64,000 nt of DNA from assembly GCA_015057305.1 (NCBI GenBank), contig SVES01000006.1, positions 1 to 64,000 of the forward strand, read 5' to 3'. The DNA is from Pseudobutyrivibrio ruminis (GTDB lineage Bacteria > Bacillota > Clostridia > Lachnospirales > Lachnospiraceae). Under the pieces are notes generated by a model that saw only the letters and a list, made by a program, of their open reading frames with translations, had not been told where the DNA came from and made no database searches. The first letter of the stretch is position 1. Every line of letters begins with the position of its first letter. Below are positions 9,162 to 20,088 of this stretch, in pieces. Both the position numbers and the translations under genes were made by a program.

Positions 9162-10418
9162 ATGGATTTTCAAAATTTAAAAGATAAAGTAAATAATATT
9201 TTTAGAACATGCATAGATTTTATAGTTAAAAATAGACGTTATTTTTTAGCTGGATGTATTTTTATTGTGATGGTTTTAGTGTTATTCCTTGGAACAAGCA
9301 GTAGCACATCAAGCTCTAATACATCTAGTGTATCCAAGAAATTCAAGGTTAACAAAAACACTGAATTGCAGACTCTGATAGAGGATTACTATACTGCTTA
9401 TGCGGCAGGGGATACTGATACACTTGCCACATTGGCAACACCTATCAGCGATTTAGAAATCAGCTATATTAAGTTCTATAGTCAATACATTGAAAGCTAT
9501 AGTGATTTGGAAATATATACAAAGCCGGGACTTACAGATAATTCATACCTTGTTTCTACAGAAATTAAGTTAAAGTTTGTTGATATAGATACAGCAGTTC
9601 CAGGCTTGAATTTCTTCTATGTAGAAACCAACCAGGATGGAAAGCTTTACATCAACAATCTTTATGGTTCATTTAACCAGACAAATAATGTTTACGAGAT
9701 GGATTCAGATGTTTCTGATTTGATTAGCGTATTTACACGTCAGCAGGATTTACTTGATATGGAAGCTGAGATAGGTGAAGCTTATGATGAGGCTTTAGCA
9801 AGTGATGATGCGTTAAATCTATTTATGTCGGAAACACTTCCAGCAGCACATGAGCAATGGCATGCTGATTACCAGGCAGAAGTTGCAGCGGCAGAGGAAG
9901 AAGCTGCTAAGGCAGAGGAAGAAGCTGCGGCTGCAGCCGAGGAAGAAGCCAAAGCTGAGGCAGAGGCCGAGGAGGAAGCCAACTCATACACAGGAACCAC
10001 TAATGCTAGAGCAAATGTACGTGCAGAGGCAGATAAGAATAGCGATAAGCTAGGTTCCCTTGATGCAGGCACATCCATTACCATTTATGGTGAAGAAGGT
10101 GACTTCTACAAGTTTGATTACGAAGGCACTAGAGCTTATATAACTAAGGACGCTGTTACATTAGATTCTGCTGAAGAAGAATCGGAGGAAGATACAAGCA
10201 CCGAAGAAGAAACAACAGCCGACAGCATAGCAGAGGGTACTGAGATAACACTTTCATCTACAGTTAATATTCGTTCCCAGATGGATTCATCATCATCAAA
10301 GGTAGCTGTGGCATATGCTGGTGAAGAAGTTACTGTTGTCATGAGTTATGCTGAGGGCTGGACAAAGGTTAAATATGGCAATAAGGAAGGCTACATTAGA
10401 ACAGATCTTTTACAGTAA
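9162..10418 (+). CDS. Membrane-anchored protein with two bacterial SH3 domains
   Basis: Predicted extracellular protein held by one N-terminal membrane helix (about residues 27-45). It has a cystatin/NTF2-like-sized middle domain (about 60-230), an Ala/Glu-rich probable helical linker (about 242-276) and two SH3b repeats (about 277-333 and 360-418), each with the pattern of ARANVRAEADKNSDKLGSL or TVNIRSQMDSSSSKV. SH3b domains usually bind peptidoglycan peptides, so a cell-wall role is likely. An in-frame TTG at 9150 precedes the GGGAGGA site (9152-9158), so the ATG at 9162 is the start. The exact function is unknown. Confidence 0.8.
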   Translation: MDFQNLKDKVNNIFRTCIDFIVKNRRYFLAGCIFIVMVLVLFLGTSSSTSSSNTSSVSKKFKVNKNTELQTLIEDYYTAYAAGDTDTLATLATPISDLEISYIKFYSQYIESYSDLEIYTKPGLTDNSYLVSTEIKLKFVDIDTAVPGLNFFYVETNQDGKLYINNLYGSFNQTNNVYEMDSDVSDLISVFTRQQDLLDMEAEIGEAYDEALASDDALNLFMSETLPAAHEQWHADYQAEVAAAEEEAAKAEEEAAAAAEEEAKAEAEAEEEANSYTGTTNARANVRAEADKNSDKLGSLDAGTSITIYGEEGDFYKFDYEGTRAYITKDAVTLDSAEEESEEDTSTEEETTADSIAEGTEITLSSTVNIRSQMDSSSSKVAVAYAGEEVTVVMSYAEGWTKVKYGNKEGYIRTDLLQ

Positions 10419-10440
10419 TTTGATTTTAATGTGATAAGTA

Positions 10441-10479
10441 TGGAGACCATGTAATTGGTCTCCATTGTGTTATATTTTT
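10441..10479 (+). terminator. Terminator after the SH3 protein gene
   Basis: TGGAGACCA (10441-10449) pairs perfectly with TGGTCTCCA (10456-10464) around a 6-nt loop. The downstream tract is T-rich but interrupted (TTGTGTTATATTTTT), so read-through into the next gene is possible. Confidence 0.65.
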
Positions 10480-10490
10480 GGAGGAATTAA

Positions 10491-11213
10491 TTGGAAGATA
10501 ACATCAGACTTAATAAATATTTAAGTGATGCTGGTATATGTAGCAGGCGAGCAGCCGACAGAGCAATTGAAGAAGGACAGGTTATTGTCAATGGCAAGGT
10601 AGCGGTTGTGGGACAGCGTGTTACGTCAGATGACCAGATTATGTATAATGGAACGGTGGTTTCAAATGCTAATAAGAGGCCTATTCTTATTGCATATAAT
10701 AAGCCTGTTGGAATTGTTTGTACTGCAGAAAAAAAAGAGAAAAACAATATTATTGACCATATTGGTTATGAAGAAAGAATATATCCTATAGGTCGCCTTG
10801 ATAAAGACAGTACTGGCTTAATTTTACTTACAAATCAAGGAGATTTGGTTAACAAAATAATGCGAGGGGTAAATGCCCATGAAAAGGAATATATCGTATC
10901 TGTCGATAAGGAAATTGATGGCCAATTCATAAAGAAAATGTCGGAGGGTGTGTATCTAGAGGAGCTTGAGGTAACCACTAGAAAATGCAAGGTGAGAAAA
11001 CTATCTAAGTACGAATTTAACATTATTCTTACACAGGGTCTTAACAGGCAAATCAGACGAATGTGTCAGATGCTAGGCTATAGGGTCAAAACTCTTAAAA
11101 GAGTAAGAATTATGAATATTAAGCTTGCAGATTTAAATGAAGATACATATAGGGATGTTACGGCGGAAGAACTAGCGGTTCTTACATCCCTCCTTGAGGG
11201 GTCTAAAAACTAA
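10491..11213 (+). CDS. 23S rRNA pseudouridine synthase, RsuA/RluF type
   Basis: Converts a uridine in rRNA to pseudouridine. An N-terminal S4 RNA-binding domain (RLNKYLSDAGICSRRAAD, about residues 6-50) is followed by the RsuA-family catalytic domain with GRLDKDSTGLILLT, whose Asp (about residue 104) is the nucleophile, and QGLNRQIRRMC near the end. Overall similarity is closest to RluF, which modifies U2604 of 23S rRNA, but the subfamily is not certain. The start is TTG at 10491, decided by GGAGGAA seven bases upstream. ligA follows after 16 bp. Confidence 0.88.
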   Translation: MEDNIRLNKYLSDAGICSRRAADRAIEEGQVIVNGKVAVVGQRVTSDDQIMYNGTVVSNANKRPILIAYNKPVGIVCTAEKKEKNNIIDHIGYEERIYPIGRLDKDSTGLILLTNQGDLVNKIMRGVNAHEKEYIVSVDKEIDGQFIKKMSEGVYLEELEVTTRKCKVRKLSKYEFNIILTQGLNRQIRRMCQMLGYRVKTLKRVRIMNIKLADLNEDTYRDVTAEELAVLTSLLEGSKN

Positions 11214-11220
11214 CTGGTAG

Positions 11221-13233
<2,013 letters not shown>

Positions 13234-13311
13234 ACGCTTGCCATGGCCTTATTGTAGCTGTGATGAATATTTAAAGGATTAGTTTTTTTAGTAGAAAAGG
13301 AGAAGTAAAGT

Positions 13312-14235
13312 ATGCCAATCAGAACACAAAATGATTTACCTGCAAAGGCAATACTTGAGCACGAGAATATTTTCGTTATGGATGAAAATAGATCGTCTCA
13401 CCAAGATATACGTCCAATTAGTATAGGAATTTTAAATCTTATGCCATTGAAGGAAGCAACTGAGCTTCAGCTGTTACGTTCTTTATCAAATACACCTTTA
13501 CAGGTGGATGTGACCTTCCTTACTGTAGGTAGTCATGAAAGCAAACATACCAGCAAGACTCACCTGGATACCTTTTACGAGCGTATAGAGGATGTTTACG
13601 ACAGATATTTTGATGGCCTGATTATTACAGGCGCCCCGGTGGAGCAAATGCCTTTTGAAGAAGTAGATTATTGGGATGAGTTATGCAAGGTTTTTGAATG
13701 GACCAAGACTCATGTCACATCAACACTTCATTTGTGCTGGGGATGCCAGGCTGGGCTTTACTATCGATATGGCATAAATAAATATGATTTGGACGAAAAG
13801 AAATTTGGTGTATTCCCTCACCATGTGCAGAATCGCAAAATCCCTTTGGTGCGTGGATTTGACGATATATTCTACGCTCCTCACAGTCGCCACACCTATG
13901 TTAAGACGGAAGATATCGAAGCATGTGAGGATTTAGTGGTATGCGCCAAGGGTGAAGAAGCAGGGGTATTTCTTTGTATGTCTAAGGATGGAAGCAACAT
14001 ATTTGTAATGGGCCACCCAGAGTACGACCGCTACACTTTGGACAGTGAGTACAAGCGCGATAGAGCAAAGGGCTTAGATATTGCGTTACCATTGAATTAT
14101 TACCCTGACGATAATCCAGAGGAAAGACCGCTACTTCAGTGGAGGAGTCATGGGAATATTTTGTATAGTAATTGGTTGAATTATTACGTATACCAGAACA
14201 CCCCTTATGAGTGGAATAAGATTAGCGAGAAGTAG
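13312..14235 (+). CDS. metA: Homoserine O-acetyltransferase, MetA family
   Basis: Activates homoserine for methionine synthesis. The catalytic cysteine is C142 in HLCWGCQAG, and the His/Glu pair is in GHPEYD (H236, E238). Residue 111 is Glu (GAPVEQM); in this family Glu at that position goes with acetyl-CoA and Gly with succinyl-CoA, so acetyl-CoA is predicted despite frequent annotation as succinyltransferase. The length of 307 residues is normal. The start is well supported by AAGGAGAAG. No SAM riboswitch or T-box is evident in the 78 bp upstream. The last part of the gene (14181-14208) is duplicated at 26001-26028. Confidence 0.95.
   Translation: MPIRTQNDLPAKAILEHENIFVMDENRSSHQDIRPISIGILNLMPLKEATELQLLRSLSNTPLQVDVTFLTVGSHESKHTSKTHLDTFYERIEDVYDRYFDGLIITGAPVEQMPFEEVDYWDELCKVFEWTKTHVTSTLHLCWGCQAGLYYRYGINKYDLDEKKFGVFPHHVQNRKIPLVRGFDDIFYAPHSRHTYVKTEDIEACEDLVVCAKGEEAGVFLCMSKDGSNIFVMGHPEYDRYTLDSEYKRDRAKGLDIALPLNYYPDDNPEERPLLQWRSHGNILYSNWLNYYVYQNTPYEWNKISEK
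14181..14208 (+). repeat. Left copy of the 28-bp direct repeat (inside metA)
   Basis: This stretch at the metA 3' end (encoding YYVYQNTPY) is repeated at 26001-26028 in the same orientation with one mismatch. The two copies enclose about 11.8 kb and look like attachment-site halves or a duplication scar. Confidence 0.8.
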
Positions 14236-14242
14236 CGGATTC

Positions 14243-14271
14243 TTTACACAAATAGAAAATTTTTATACAAT
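14243..14271 (+). promoter_or_regulatory. Promoter for the structured RNA after metA
   Basis: TTTACA (14243-14248), 17 bp, TACAAT (14266-14271). The predicted start at about 14278 falls six bases before the first helix of the RNA. No coding sequence begins before the terminator at 14385-14412. Confidence 0.75.
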
Positions 14272-14277
14272 GCTTAT

Positions 14278-14412
14278 ATGAATAAGAGATATTTGAGGTG
14301 GTAAATTTCGTTGCAACCACACCCCCTTTGGGTCAAAAGAGATGCTATAGAGGCGACGGTAGCCAAATATCTTTTAGAACGCAGAGGACTCTGAGAAATC
14401 AGGGTCCTTTTG
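14278..14412 (+). ncRNA. Unidentified stand-alone structured RNA, about 135 nt
   Basis: A promoter, a multi-helix body and a terminator make a complete small transcription unit. P1 is a 12-bp closing stem (14284-14295 with 14364-14375, one G-U). It encloses three small hairpins: GTGGT/ACCAC (14298-14302 with 14316-14320), ACCC/GGGT (14321-14324 with 14330-14333) and GCTA/TAGC (14344-14347 with 14360-14363). Then comes a 10-bp terminator stem with a GAAA tetraloop (14385-14394 with 14399-14408) and a short T-run. I recognise no known family; the T-box, SAM, glycine and c-di-GMP signatures are absent. No ORF of note lies within it. The rest of the 14236-14551 gap is AT-rich and holds the promoter of the toxin gene. 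Confidence 0.65.
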
Positions 14413-14503
14413 ATATTTATAAGTGGTTTACTAGACCAGTACACTGTGCGAGGGGATTTTTGAAGAATTATAATTAGATGACATTGTTGAATATTAATCA
14501 ATA

Positions 14504-14532
14504 TTGACACCCTATTGAATAGGGCGTATATT
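14504..14532 (+). promoter_or_regulatory. Toxin-antitoxin promoter with operator in the spacer
   Basis: TTGACA (14504-14509), 17 bp, TATATT (14527-14532). A perfect inverted repeat, CCCTATT-G-AATAGGG (14510-14524), fills the spacer. This is the expected place for an autoregulatory site bound by the antitoxin or the toxin-antitoxin complex. Confidence 0.82.
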
Positions 14533-14551
14533 AAGGTTAACAGGAGGACTT

Positions 14552-14896
14552 ATGACTAGGACATTTATTCAAACAAGAGAGTTCTCGCATAATTGGGATA
14601 ACTTAGGACTTGATGATGAAGATTTAAGATTATTAGAGCTAGACATTATGAAGAATCCAGATAAATACCCTGTTATGCAAGGTACAGGAGGGCTTAGAAA
14701 GGCAAGGATTGCACTAGATAATAATAAAGGAAAAAGCGGTGGAGCTAGAGTTTGCTACGTTGATTTTGTGTTAGCGGAAACGGTATATTTAATTACAGTA
14801 TATCCTAAGAATGAAAAAGATAATTTATCAAAAGATGAACGCAATGAAATCAAAAAGCTTATTGAAGCTCTAAAGAAAAGTCTTGGAGGTGATTGA
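14552..14896 (+). CDS. RelE/HigB-family toxin
   Basis: Probable ribosome-dependent mRNA interferase of a type II toxin-antitoxin pair. It belongs to the HigB-2-like branch of the RelE superfamily, recognisable from TRTFIQTREFSHNWDNLGL at the start, the GTGGLRKARIAL core, GKSGGARVCYVDF and YLITVYPKNEKD. The length of 114 residues is typical. It comes first in the operon, the toxin-first order usual for Hig systems, with its partner starting 1 bp after its stop. AGGAGGA precedes the ATG. Activity is inferred from the family. Confidence 0.88.
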   Translation: MTRTFIQTREFSHNWDNLGLDDEDLRLLELDIMKNPDKYPVMQGTGGLRKARIALDNNKGKSGGARVCYVDFVLAETVYLITVYPKNEKDNLSKDERNEIKKLIEALKKSLGGD

Positions 14897-14897
14897 G

Positions 14898-15233
14898 ATG
14901 GGTAAAAGTAGTGTGTACGAAAGCATTATGGTTGGCTTAAATGAAGCATTAGAAGATGCGCAAAGTGAGAAGCCTGTACTCAAAAGAAATAAAGTTACTG
15001 TTGAACCAGTAAAGGTATTTGAGGCTGATGAAGTCAAAAAAATACGAACTTCGACAGGAATGTCACAGAAGATATTTGCTAGCTACATGGGGGTATCAGA
15101 TAAGACGGTTGAAGCGTGGGAAGCTGGTACAAATCATCCTTCGGGTGCTGCAAGCAGACTTTTGAGTATGATGGAAATAGATAAGGATCTTATAATTAAG
15201 TTTCCATTTGTTAATAATGTTATAGCAAAATAA
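14898..15233 (+). CDS. HigA-like helix-turn-helix antitoxin
   Basis: Cognate antitoxin and likely repressor of the operon. A C-terminal XRE-type helix-turn-helix is visible (IRTSTGMSQKIFASYMGVSDKTVEAWEAG, about residues 46-75), followed by NHPSGAASRLLSMME, the pattern of antitoxins paired with HigB-2-type toxins. The frame stays open upstream to a TTG inside the toxin gene, but GGAGGTGA (14885-14892) fits the ATG at 14898, giving 111 residues. It probably binds the palindrome at 14510-14524. Confidence 0.88.
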   Translation: MGKSSVYESIMVGLNEALEDAQSEKPVLKRNKVTVEPVKVFEADEVKKIRTSTGMSQKIFASYMGVSDKTVEAWEAGTNHPSGAASRLLSMMEIDKDLIIKFPFVNNVIAK

Positions 15234-15270
15234 GAAACATTCAAAGCATTTTGGTTAAGGAAAAGTAAGT

Positions 15271-15348
15271 CAAATTAGCGTATTAGGTTTTTTGCTGTCC
15301 GATAAAAAGTTAATATTGGGTGATAGTATACTATACAATCAAGGTACA
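15271..15348 (+). repeat. Intergenic repeat, copy 1 (ahead of sbcD)
   Basis: Two exact blocks, GCTGTCCGATAAAAAGTT (15294-15311) and TACTATACAATCAAGG (15329-15344), recur at 20109-20126 and 20139-20154. Weaker similarity extends leftwards (AGCG..ATT). Both copies lie just upstream of a gene, so they may be a shared promoter or leader element. I see no convincing -35/-10 pair. Confidence 0.75.
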
Positions 15349-15417
15349 ATTCTAGGAATTTAGTTGAATCCAAAAAACTAGTAAAGGCATATTGTCATAA
15401 AGGAAGGTAAAAGATAC

Positions 15418-16575
15418 ATGAAATTTATCCATTTATCAGATCTTCACATTGGTAAATCAGTTAAAGATTTTAGTATGATTGAGGATCAGAGATTTATTCT
15501 AAATCAAATAATAAATATTGTAATAAAAGAAAAGGTAGACGCAGTGCTTATTTCAGGGGATGTTTATGATCGAACAATACCCTCGGAAGAAGCAGTGCGT
15601 CTTTTTGATGATTTTATTTATAAGTTATCAGAAATTCCGACCAAAATCCTACTAATTAGTGGTAACCATGATTCTGACGAACGATTAAATTTTGGTAGTA
15701 GACTCTTTGTTAATAAAGGGGTTTATTTTTGTACTAAGTACAATGGCAGTTTATATAAGCAGACTTTTGAAGACGAATATGGTCCAATAAATTTCTATCT
15801 ACTTCCTTTTGTTAAGGCTTCGCAGATAAAGCACTTTTACCCTGAATCTGATATAGAAACATATGACCAAGCAGTAAGAGTAGCATTGAACAATGCTGAT
15901 ATTAATATTACTGAACGAAATGTAATTCTTGCCCATCAATTCGTTGCCGGAAAATCTGAAGAAATAATGCTTGGTGGATCTGAGAGCCCTGCTGTAGCTA
16001 ATGTAGGGCTTGTAGAGCGTATTGGATATGATTGTTTTAATGACTTTGACTACGTAGCATTAGGACATATTCACAAGGCTCAAAAAATTGGACGAGAAGA
16101 AGTGCGATATGCTGGCACGCCATTAAAATACCATGTCGATGAAGTAAACGATGAAAAATCCATTCCAATAGTATCGATGGGGGATAAGGGGGATGTTTCG
16201 ATTGAATTAAAGACATTAAAGCCATTGCATGATATGAGAGCTATTAAGGGAACAATGAAACAACTTCTTGATGAAAAAAATGTCGTTAACCCAGATGATT
16301 ATATTTTCGTAACACTAACAGATGAAGATGTAATTAATGATGCAATGACTATTTTCCGTCAGACATATCCAAATACGATGCAGATTCGTTACGAGAATTC
16401 TCATACTAAAGAAATAGAAATGGTGGATCCATCTAAAATTACAGAGATGAGAAGTTTTCCAGAATTGATTTCAGATTTTTATTATCAAATGTATCAGATT
16501 GATATTTCGGATGAAGAAATGGCAATAATGAATCAAGTTGCGAGAAAGGTAGGTATTATAGATGAAACCAATTAA
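15418..16575 (+). CDS. sbcD: Exonuclease subunit SbcD (Mre11-like)
   Basis: Nuclease subunit of the SbcCD complex, which opens hairpins and processes double-strand breaks. The metallophosphoesterase motifs are in order: SDLHIG (D8, H10), SGDVYD (near residue 48), SGNHDS (near 82), then LAHQFVAG and ALGHIHKAQ. At 385 residues it has the usual length. It overlaps sbcC by 14 bp. AAGGAAGG precedes the ATG. The pair sits inside the repeat-bounded accessory region, which is not its commonest setting. Confidence 0.94.
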   Translation: MKFIHLSDLHIGKSVKDFSMIEDQRFILNQIINIVIKEKVDAVLISGDVYDRTIPSEEAVRLFDDFIYKLSEIPTKILLISGNHDSDERLNFGSRLFVNKGVYFCTKYNGSLYKQTFEDEYGPINFYLLPFVKASQIKHFYPESDIETYDQAVRVALNNADINITERNVILAHQFVAGKSEEIMLGGSESPAVANVGLVERIGYDCFNDFDYVALGHIHKAQKIGREEVRYAGTPLKYHVDEVNDEKSIPIVSMGDKGDVSIELKTLKPLHDMRAIKGTMKQLLDEKNVVNPDDYIFVTLTDEDVINDAMTIFRQTYPNTMQIRYENSHTKEIEMVDPSKITEMRSFPELISDFYYQMYQIDISDEEMAIMNQVARKVGIIDETN

Positions 16576-19500
16576 GTTAATCATTAGCGCTTTTGGTCCA
16601 TATGCTAAGACTATGCCACCAATTGAATTTTCACAATTTGAATCAGATGGACTTTTCCTTATTTCTGGTGAAACGGGAGCTGGTAAAACGACTATTTTTG
16701 ATGCAATTTCTTTTGCTTTATTTGGACAGACTAGTGGAAATTACAAAGATACTAAGTATTTAAAAAGTGAATATGCTACTGAAGGTGTAGCTTCTTACGT
16801 GGATTTTTATTTTTCACATCAGGGTAAGAATTATCATATTAAGAGAAATCCGCCATACATGCGTCCTAAGGAGAGAGGCTTTGGGTATAAGGAAGAACCA
16901 GAAAGTGCCACACTTTTTCCTGATGGTGATGTACCTATTGAAGGCTTAAAAAATGTTAATCAAGCAATTGCTGGTCTTTTAAATATTGATTTTAAGCAGT
17001 TTAAGCAGGTGGCAATGATTGCTCAGGGGGAGTTTTGGGATTTGTTAAATGCTTCAACAGATGACAGAACCAAAATTCTGAGAAATATTTTTCTTACTGA
17101 TGGCTATCAGAAAATGGCTTTTGAATTGAAGGATATGCAAAATGCAAGCTTTGGCAAAAGTGAAGATGCACGGAAGAGAATTATGACTCACCTTGGATTA
17201 GTGAAAGCTGAGTCAGATTCTATTTTAGAAGAGGCATTGGATGATTGTAAAGCTCGACATGAAAGCGCTAAAGTAATATGGGATATAAGTGAAATAACGG
17301 ATCTAATTACAAACATAATAGATTCGGACAAAAAAGTCTCTGCAGAGAAGAAAAAACAATCTGATGCTCTGGATAAGGAACTTCAGGAAGTTAGAAGTAA
17401 GTTAACTGAAGCTAAGAGTAATAATGCGCTTTTTGATGATGTAAAAAAGCATGAGAAAAATCTTGCTGATTTGGAGTCTCGGAAAGCTGAAATTGAACGA
17501 TTAAAGGAAGAACTGGATCTGGATGAGAAGGCTACCAATAAAGTTAAAGCATTATATGATGCATACATTCAGCAGCAGGAGGATGTCAAAAGGATTGAGA
17601 ACGAGATTGCGATTAACGCTACTAATCTTTCTCAAGTAAAAGAAGATTATAAAATTGCAGAAAAAGCATTGAAAGATGCAAAAAAGGATGAGCCTCTTAT
17701 AGCCGAATACAATGTTACATTAGGTGAAATTAAAAATAATGAAGAAAGCTATAAGCATAGAGATAATGTTAACAAGGATTTTCAACAACATCAAACACAG
17801 TTAAGTGAAGCTAAGGCAGCACTTGATTCTCTAAAGCGAGAGAAGAGAGAAAAAGAATCAGAGTTAAAGAAACTGGAAAAAGAGGCAAAGTCATTAAAAG
17901 ATAGTGGTGAGCTATTGATAAAAATCAATCAAAAAGTGGACTCTTTTGACCATCTGAGCGAAAAGGCAGCAAATATCCTTACTTCGATTGATGAGATTAT
18001 GAAGCAACAGAAAGAGTTAAAAGCTAAGCAGGCTTCAGCGGAAAATAAGATTGATGAATTAAAAGCTGCTTCAGATGCCCGTGCTCATTTTGAAACTATA
18101 CTTGATGGATGTAGGGCTGGAATTCTTGCTAAAATATTAAAAAATGGTGAACCATGTCCAGTTTGTGGTTCTAAGGAGCATCCTGTTCCTGCAAAGTTGC
18201 CTAAGGAATCTATAAAAGAAGAACAATTGCAAGAATATATAGATAGTGAGGTTAAGGCTCGTGAAGAAAAGGATAAGGCTGTCAGAGAAGCGGAAGCTTT
18301 AAAAACGACACTGGAATTAAAGGAGGAGTCTATTAGACTTGAAATACTGGATCTTGTTGAAGATGACTTAATTCAATTTGATGAACGACCTGGAGATGAC
18401 TGGAAGGTCAATCAGAAAATTGTTAAAGCTGTTGAAAAACTGTTGTCTGATGCGGCAAAGAGTGAAAGAAAAGCTTTATCTGAACAGCAAAGACGAAAAA
18501 AGGATTATGAAAATGATGAAACTCTGATTACTGAGCTGAAGGATAAGACATTACCGACTATAGAAGAAAATCTTATGACTGCTACGGTGAATTATGATAA
18601 TGCAAAAACGGCGACAACAGCGGATGAGACTACACTGAAAAATCTCAAGAATTTGAAGTACGATAGTTGGGAAAAGGCGGAAAATGAGATTGGTATTCTT
18701 GAAAATTCTATTACTACAATTAGAAATGCAGTAGATGTTGCACAAGACAATCTCAATAAGAACCAAAATGTTAAAACTGAGCTAGACGCTACTATTAAAA
18801 CATTAAAGGGTTCATTGACGAAAGCAATGAAAGCTTTTGAAAGTAAAGAGCAAGCCTTCGTCAAAGCTAGAGAAAAATTCTTTGAGAGTGATGATGATTT
18901 CCTTGCGCACGTAAAGAATACGGAATCTATTGAGTCTACAAGAAAGGAAATTACTGATTATGAGAGTGATTTAAAGTCTGCCAAGTCTGTCCTTGCAGAA
19001 GCTAAGAAGAAAATCAAAGGTAAAAAAATAGTAGATGTAGATGAGTATCAGAATAAGGCGGATACATTAGCTGAGAGTTATGCTTCAGCTAATGCAGATT
19101 TAAATGACATTAATGGGCGTGTTAAAAATAATACTGACCTTAATAAAAATATTAGAGATGAAGCTGTTATCTATGAAAAAGCATCCTATGAGTATAAGAT
19201 GTTAAAGCGTTTATATGAATTGGTTAGCGGTAACATATCTAATCGAAGTGCTAAGATAACTCTTGAACAATTTATTCAAACAGCTGGATTTGATGGTATT
19301 ATTGCTGCTGCCAATAAGAGATTGATTCCTATGAGTGATGGACAGTTTGAACTTTATAGAAAGCAGAATCTTGATAGTAAAAAAAGCAAAGAAATCCTTG
19401 ATCTAGAAGTTTTGGATAATTTTACAGGTACAAGACGTCCTGTTGGTAATCTTTCTGGTGGAGAGAGTTTTAAGGCTTCATTGAGTTTAGCATTGGGACT

Positions 19501-19747
19501 TTCAGACACTGTGTCACAAAATTTAGGTGGAATACAAATGGATGCTTTATTTATTGATGAAGGTTTTGGGACATTGGATAAAAAATCAATCGATGGACCA
19601 TTAGATATACTTATGAATTTATCAGGAAAAGGAAAGTTAGTTGGTATTATTAGTCACAGAGAAGAATTACTAGAAAGTATTCCTCAACAAATTCATATCA
19701 CTAAGACTAAGAATGGCAGTGAATTTAGTATAGAGGCAGGCATATAG
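16562..19747 (+). CDS. sbcC: Exonuclease subunit SbcC (Rad50-like ATPase)
   Basis: SMC-like ATPase partner of SbcD. Walker A GETGAGKTT lies near residue 40, the Q-loop segment AMIAQGEF near 160, and two long Lys/Glu-rich coiled coils flank a zinc hook CPVC (about 532-535). The signature motif NLSGGESFKASL and Walker B DALFIDEGFGTLD lie near the C-terminus. The length of 1061 residues is normal. Translation is coupled to sbcD by the 14-bp overlap. The C-terminal ISHREEL is the switch/H-loop. Confidence 0.95.
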   Translation: MKPIKLIISAFGPYAKTMPPIEFSQFESDGLFLISGETGAGKTTIFDAISFALFGQTSGNYKDTKYLKSEYATEGVASYVDFYFSHQGKNYHIKRNPPYMRPKERGFGYKEEPESATLFPDGDVPIEGLKNVNQAIAGLLNIDFKQFKQVAMIAQGEFWDLLNASTDDRTKILRNIFLTDGYQKMAFELKDMQNASFGKSEDARKRIMTHLGLVKAESDSILEEALDDCKARHESAKVIWDISEITDLITNIIDSDKKVSAEKKKQSDALDKELQEVRSKLTEAKSNNALFDDVKKHEKNLADLESRKAEIERLKEELDLDEKATNKVKALYDAYIQQQEDVKRIENEIAINATNLSQVKEDYKIAEKALKDAKKDEPLIAEYNVTLGEIKNNEESYKHRDNVNKDFQQHQTQLSEAKAALDSLKREKREKESELKKLEKEAKSLKDSGELLIKINQKVDSFDHLSEKAANILTSIDEIMKQQKELKAKQASAENKIDELKAASDARAHFETILDGCRAGILAKILKNGEPCPVCGSKEHPVPAKLPKESIKEEQLQEYIDSEVKAREEKDKAVREAEALKTTLELKEESIRLEILDLVEDDLIQFDERPGDDWKVNQKIVKAVEKLLSDAAKSERKALSEQQRRKKDYENDETLITELKDKTLPTIEENLMTATVNYDNAKTATTADETTLKNLKNLKYDSWEKAENEIGILENSITTIRNAVDVAQDNLNKNQNVKTELDATIKTLKGSLTKAMKAFESKEQAFVKAREKFFESDDDFLAHVKNTESIESTRKEITDYESDLKSAKSVLAEAKKKIKGKKIVDVDEYQNKADTLAESYASANADLNDINGRVKNNTDLNKNIRDEAVIYEKASYEYKMLKRLYELVSGNISNRSAKITLEQFIQTAGFDGIIAAANKRLIPMSDGQFELYRKQNLDSKKSKEILDLEVLDNFTGTRRPVGNLSGGESFKASLSLALGLSDTVSQNLGGIQMDALFIDEGFGTLDKKSIDGPLDILMNLSGKGKLVGIISHREELLESIPQQIHITKTKNGSEFSIEAGI

Positions 19748-19868
19748 AATATTTTTCATCTGAATTAGAGGTGTTTATGGGAAGAATTTGTCTGTAATAG
19801 CTATGATGATGCTTTATTAATAGCAATGAGAGGTCGTTAAATAAGCAGGTGAATAGGAGGTATTCAGT

Positions 19869-20084
19869 ATGTTCCCAGGAAGACCAATAAGAAATGTAGA
19901 TGAAATGGCTTTTGATTTCGATGGTGATGATTATCTTGATACAGCAGAGGAAGCTGAGATGGCACGTTATCGTGATGATGAAGACGAAGAAGATGATGAT
20001 GACTTTGACGAAGATCTTGAAGATGAGGAGGAAGATGATTGGGACTTAGATGATGAGGACAATTTTGACCTTGATGATTGGTAA
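19869..20084 (+). CDS. Small, extremely acidic protein with an EF-hand-like loop
   Basis: A 71-residue protein whose second half is almost all Asp and Glu (residues 36-70). Residues 16-27 (DFDGDDYLDTAE) fit the EF-hand calcium loop at positions 1, 3, 5, 9 and 12, with Asp instead of Gly at position 6. AGGAGG at 19856-19861 supports the ATG. No signal peptide is visible, so it would be cytoplasmic. The function is unknown; calcium binding is inferred from one loop only. It heads a run of four tiny genes. Confidence 0.65.
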   Translation: MFPGRPIRNVDEMAFDFDGDDYLDTAEEAEMARYRDDEDEEDDDDFDEDLEDEEEDDWDLDDEDNFDLDDW

Positions 20085-20088
20085 AAAT

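Noticed and set aside
9869-10084. Long open frames opposite and beside the Ala/Glu-rich part of the SH3 protein
   Set aside because: They are by-products of the repetitive GAGGAAGAAGC-type codons; no ribosome site and low-complexity translation.
13234-13311. Possible SAM riboswitch or T-box ahead of metA
   Set aside because: Only 78 bp separate ligA and metA and no conserved aptamer blocks or terminator are visible.
14278-14412. T-box reading of the structured RNA (GAGGTGGTAA resembles part of a T-box)
   Set aside because: The TGGNACCGCG antiterminator element and specifier layout are missing and no amino-acid gene follows.
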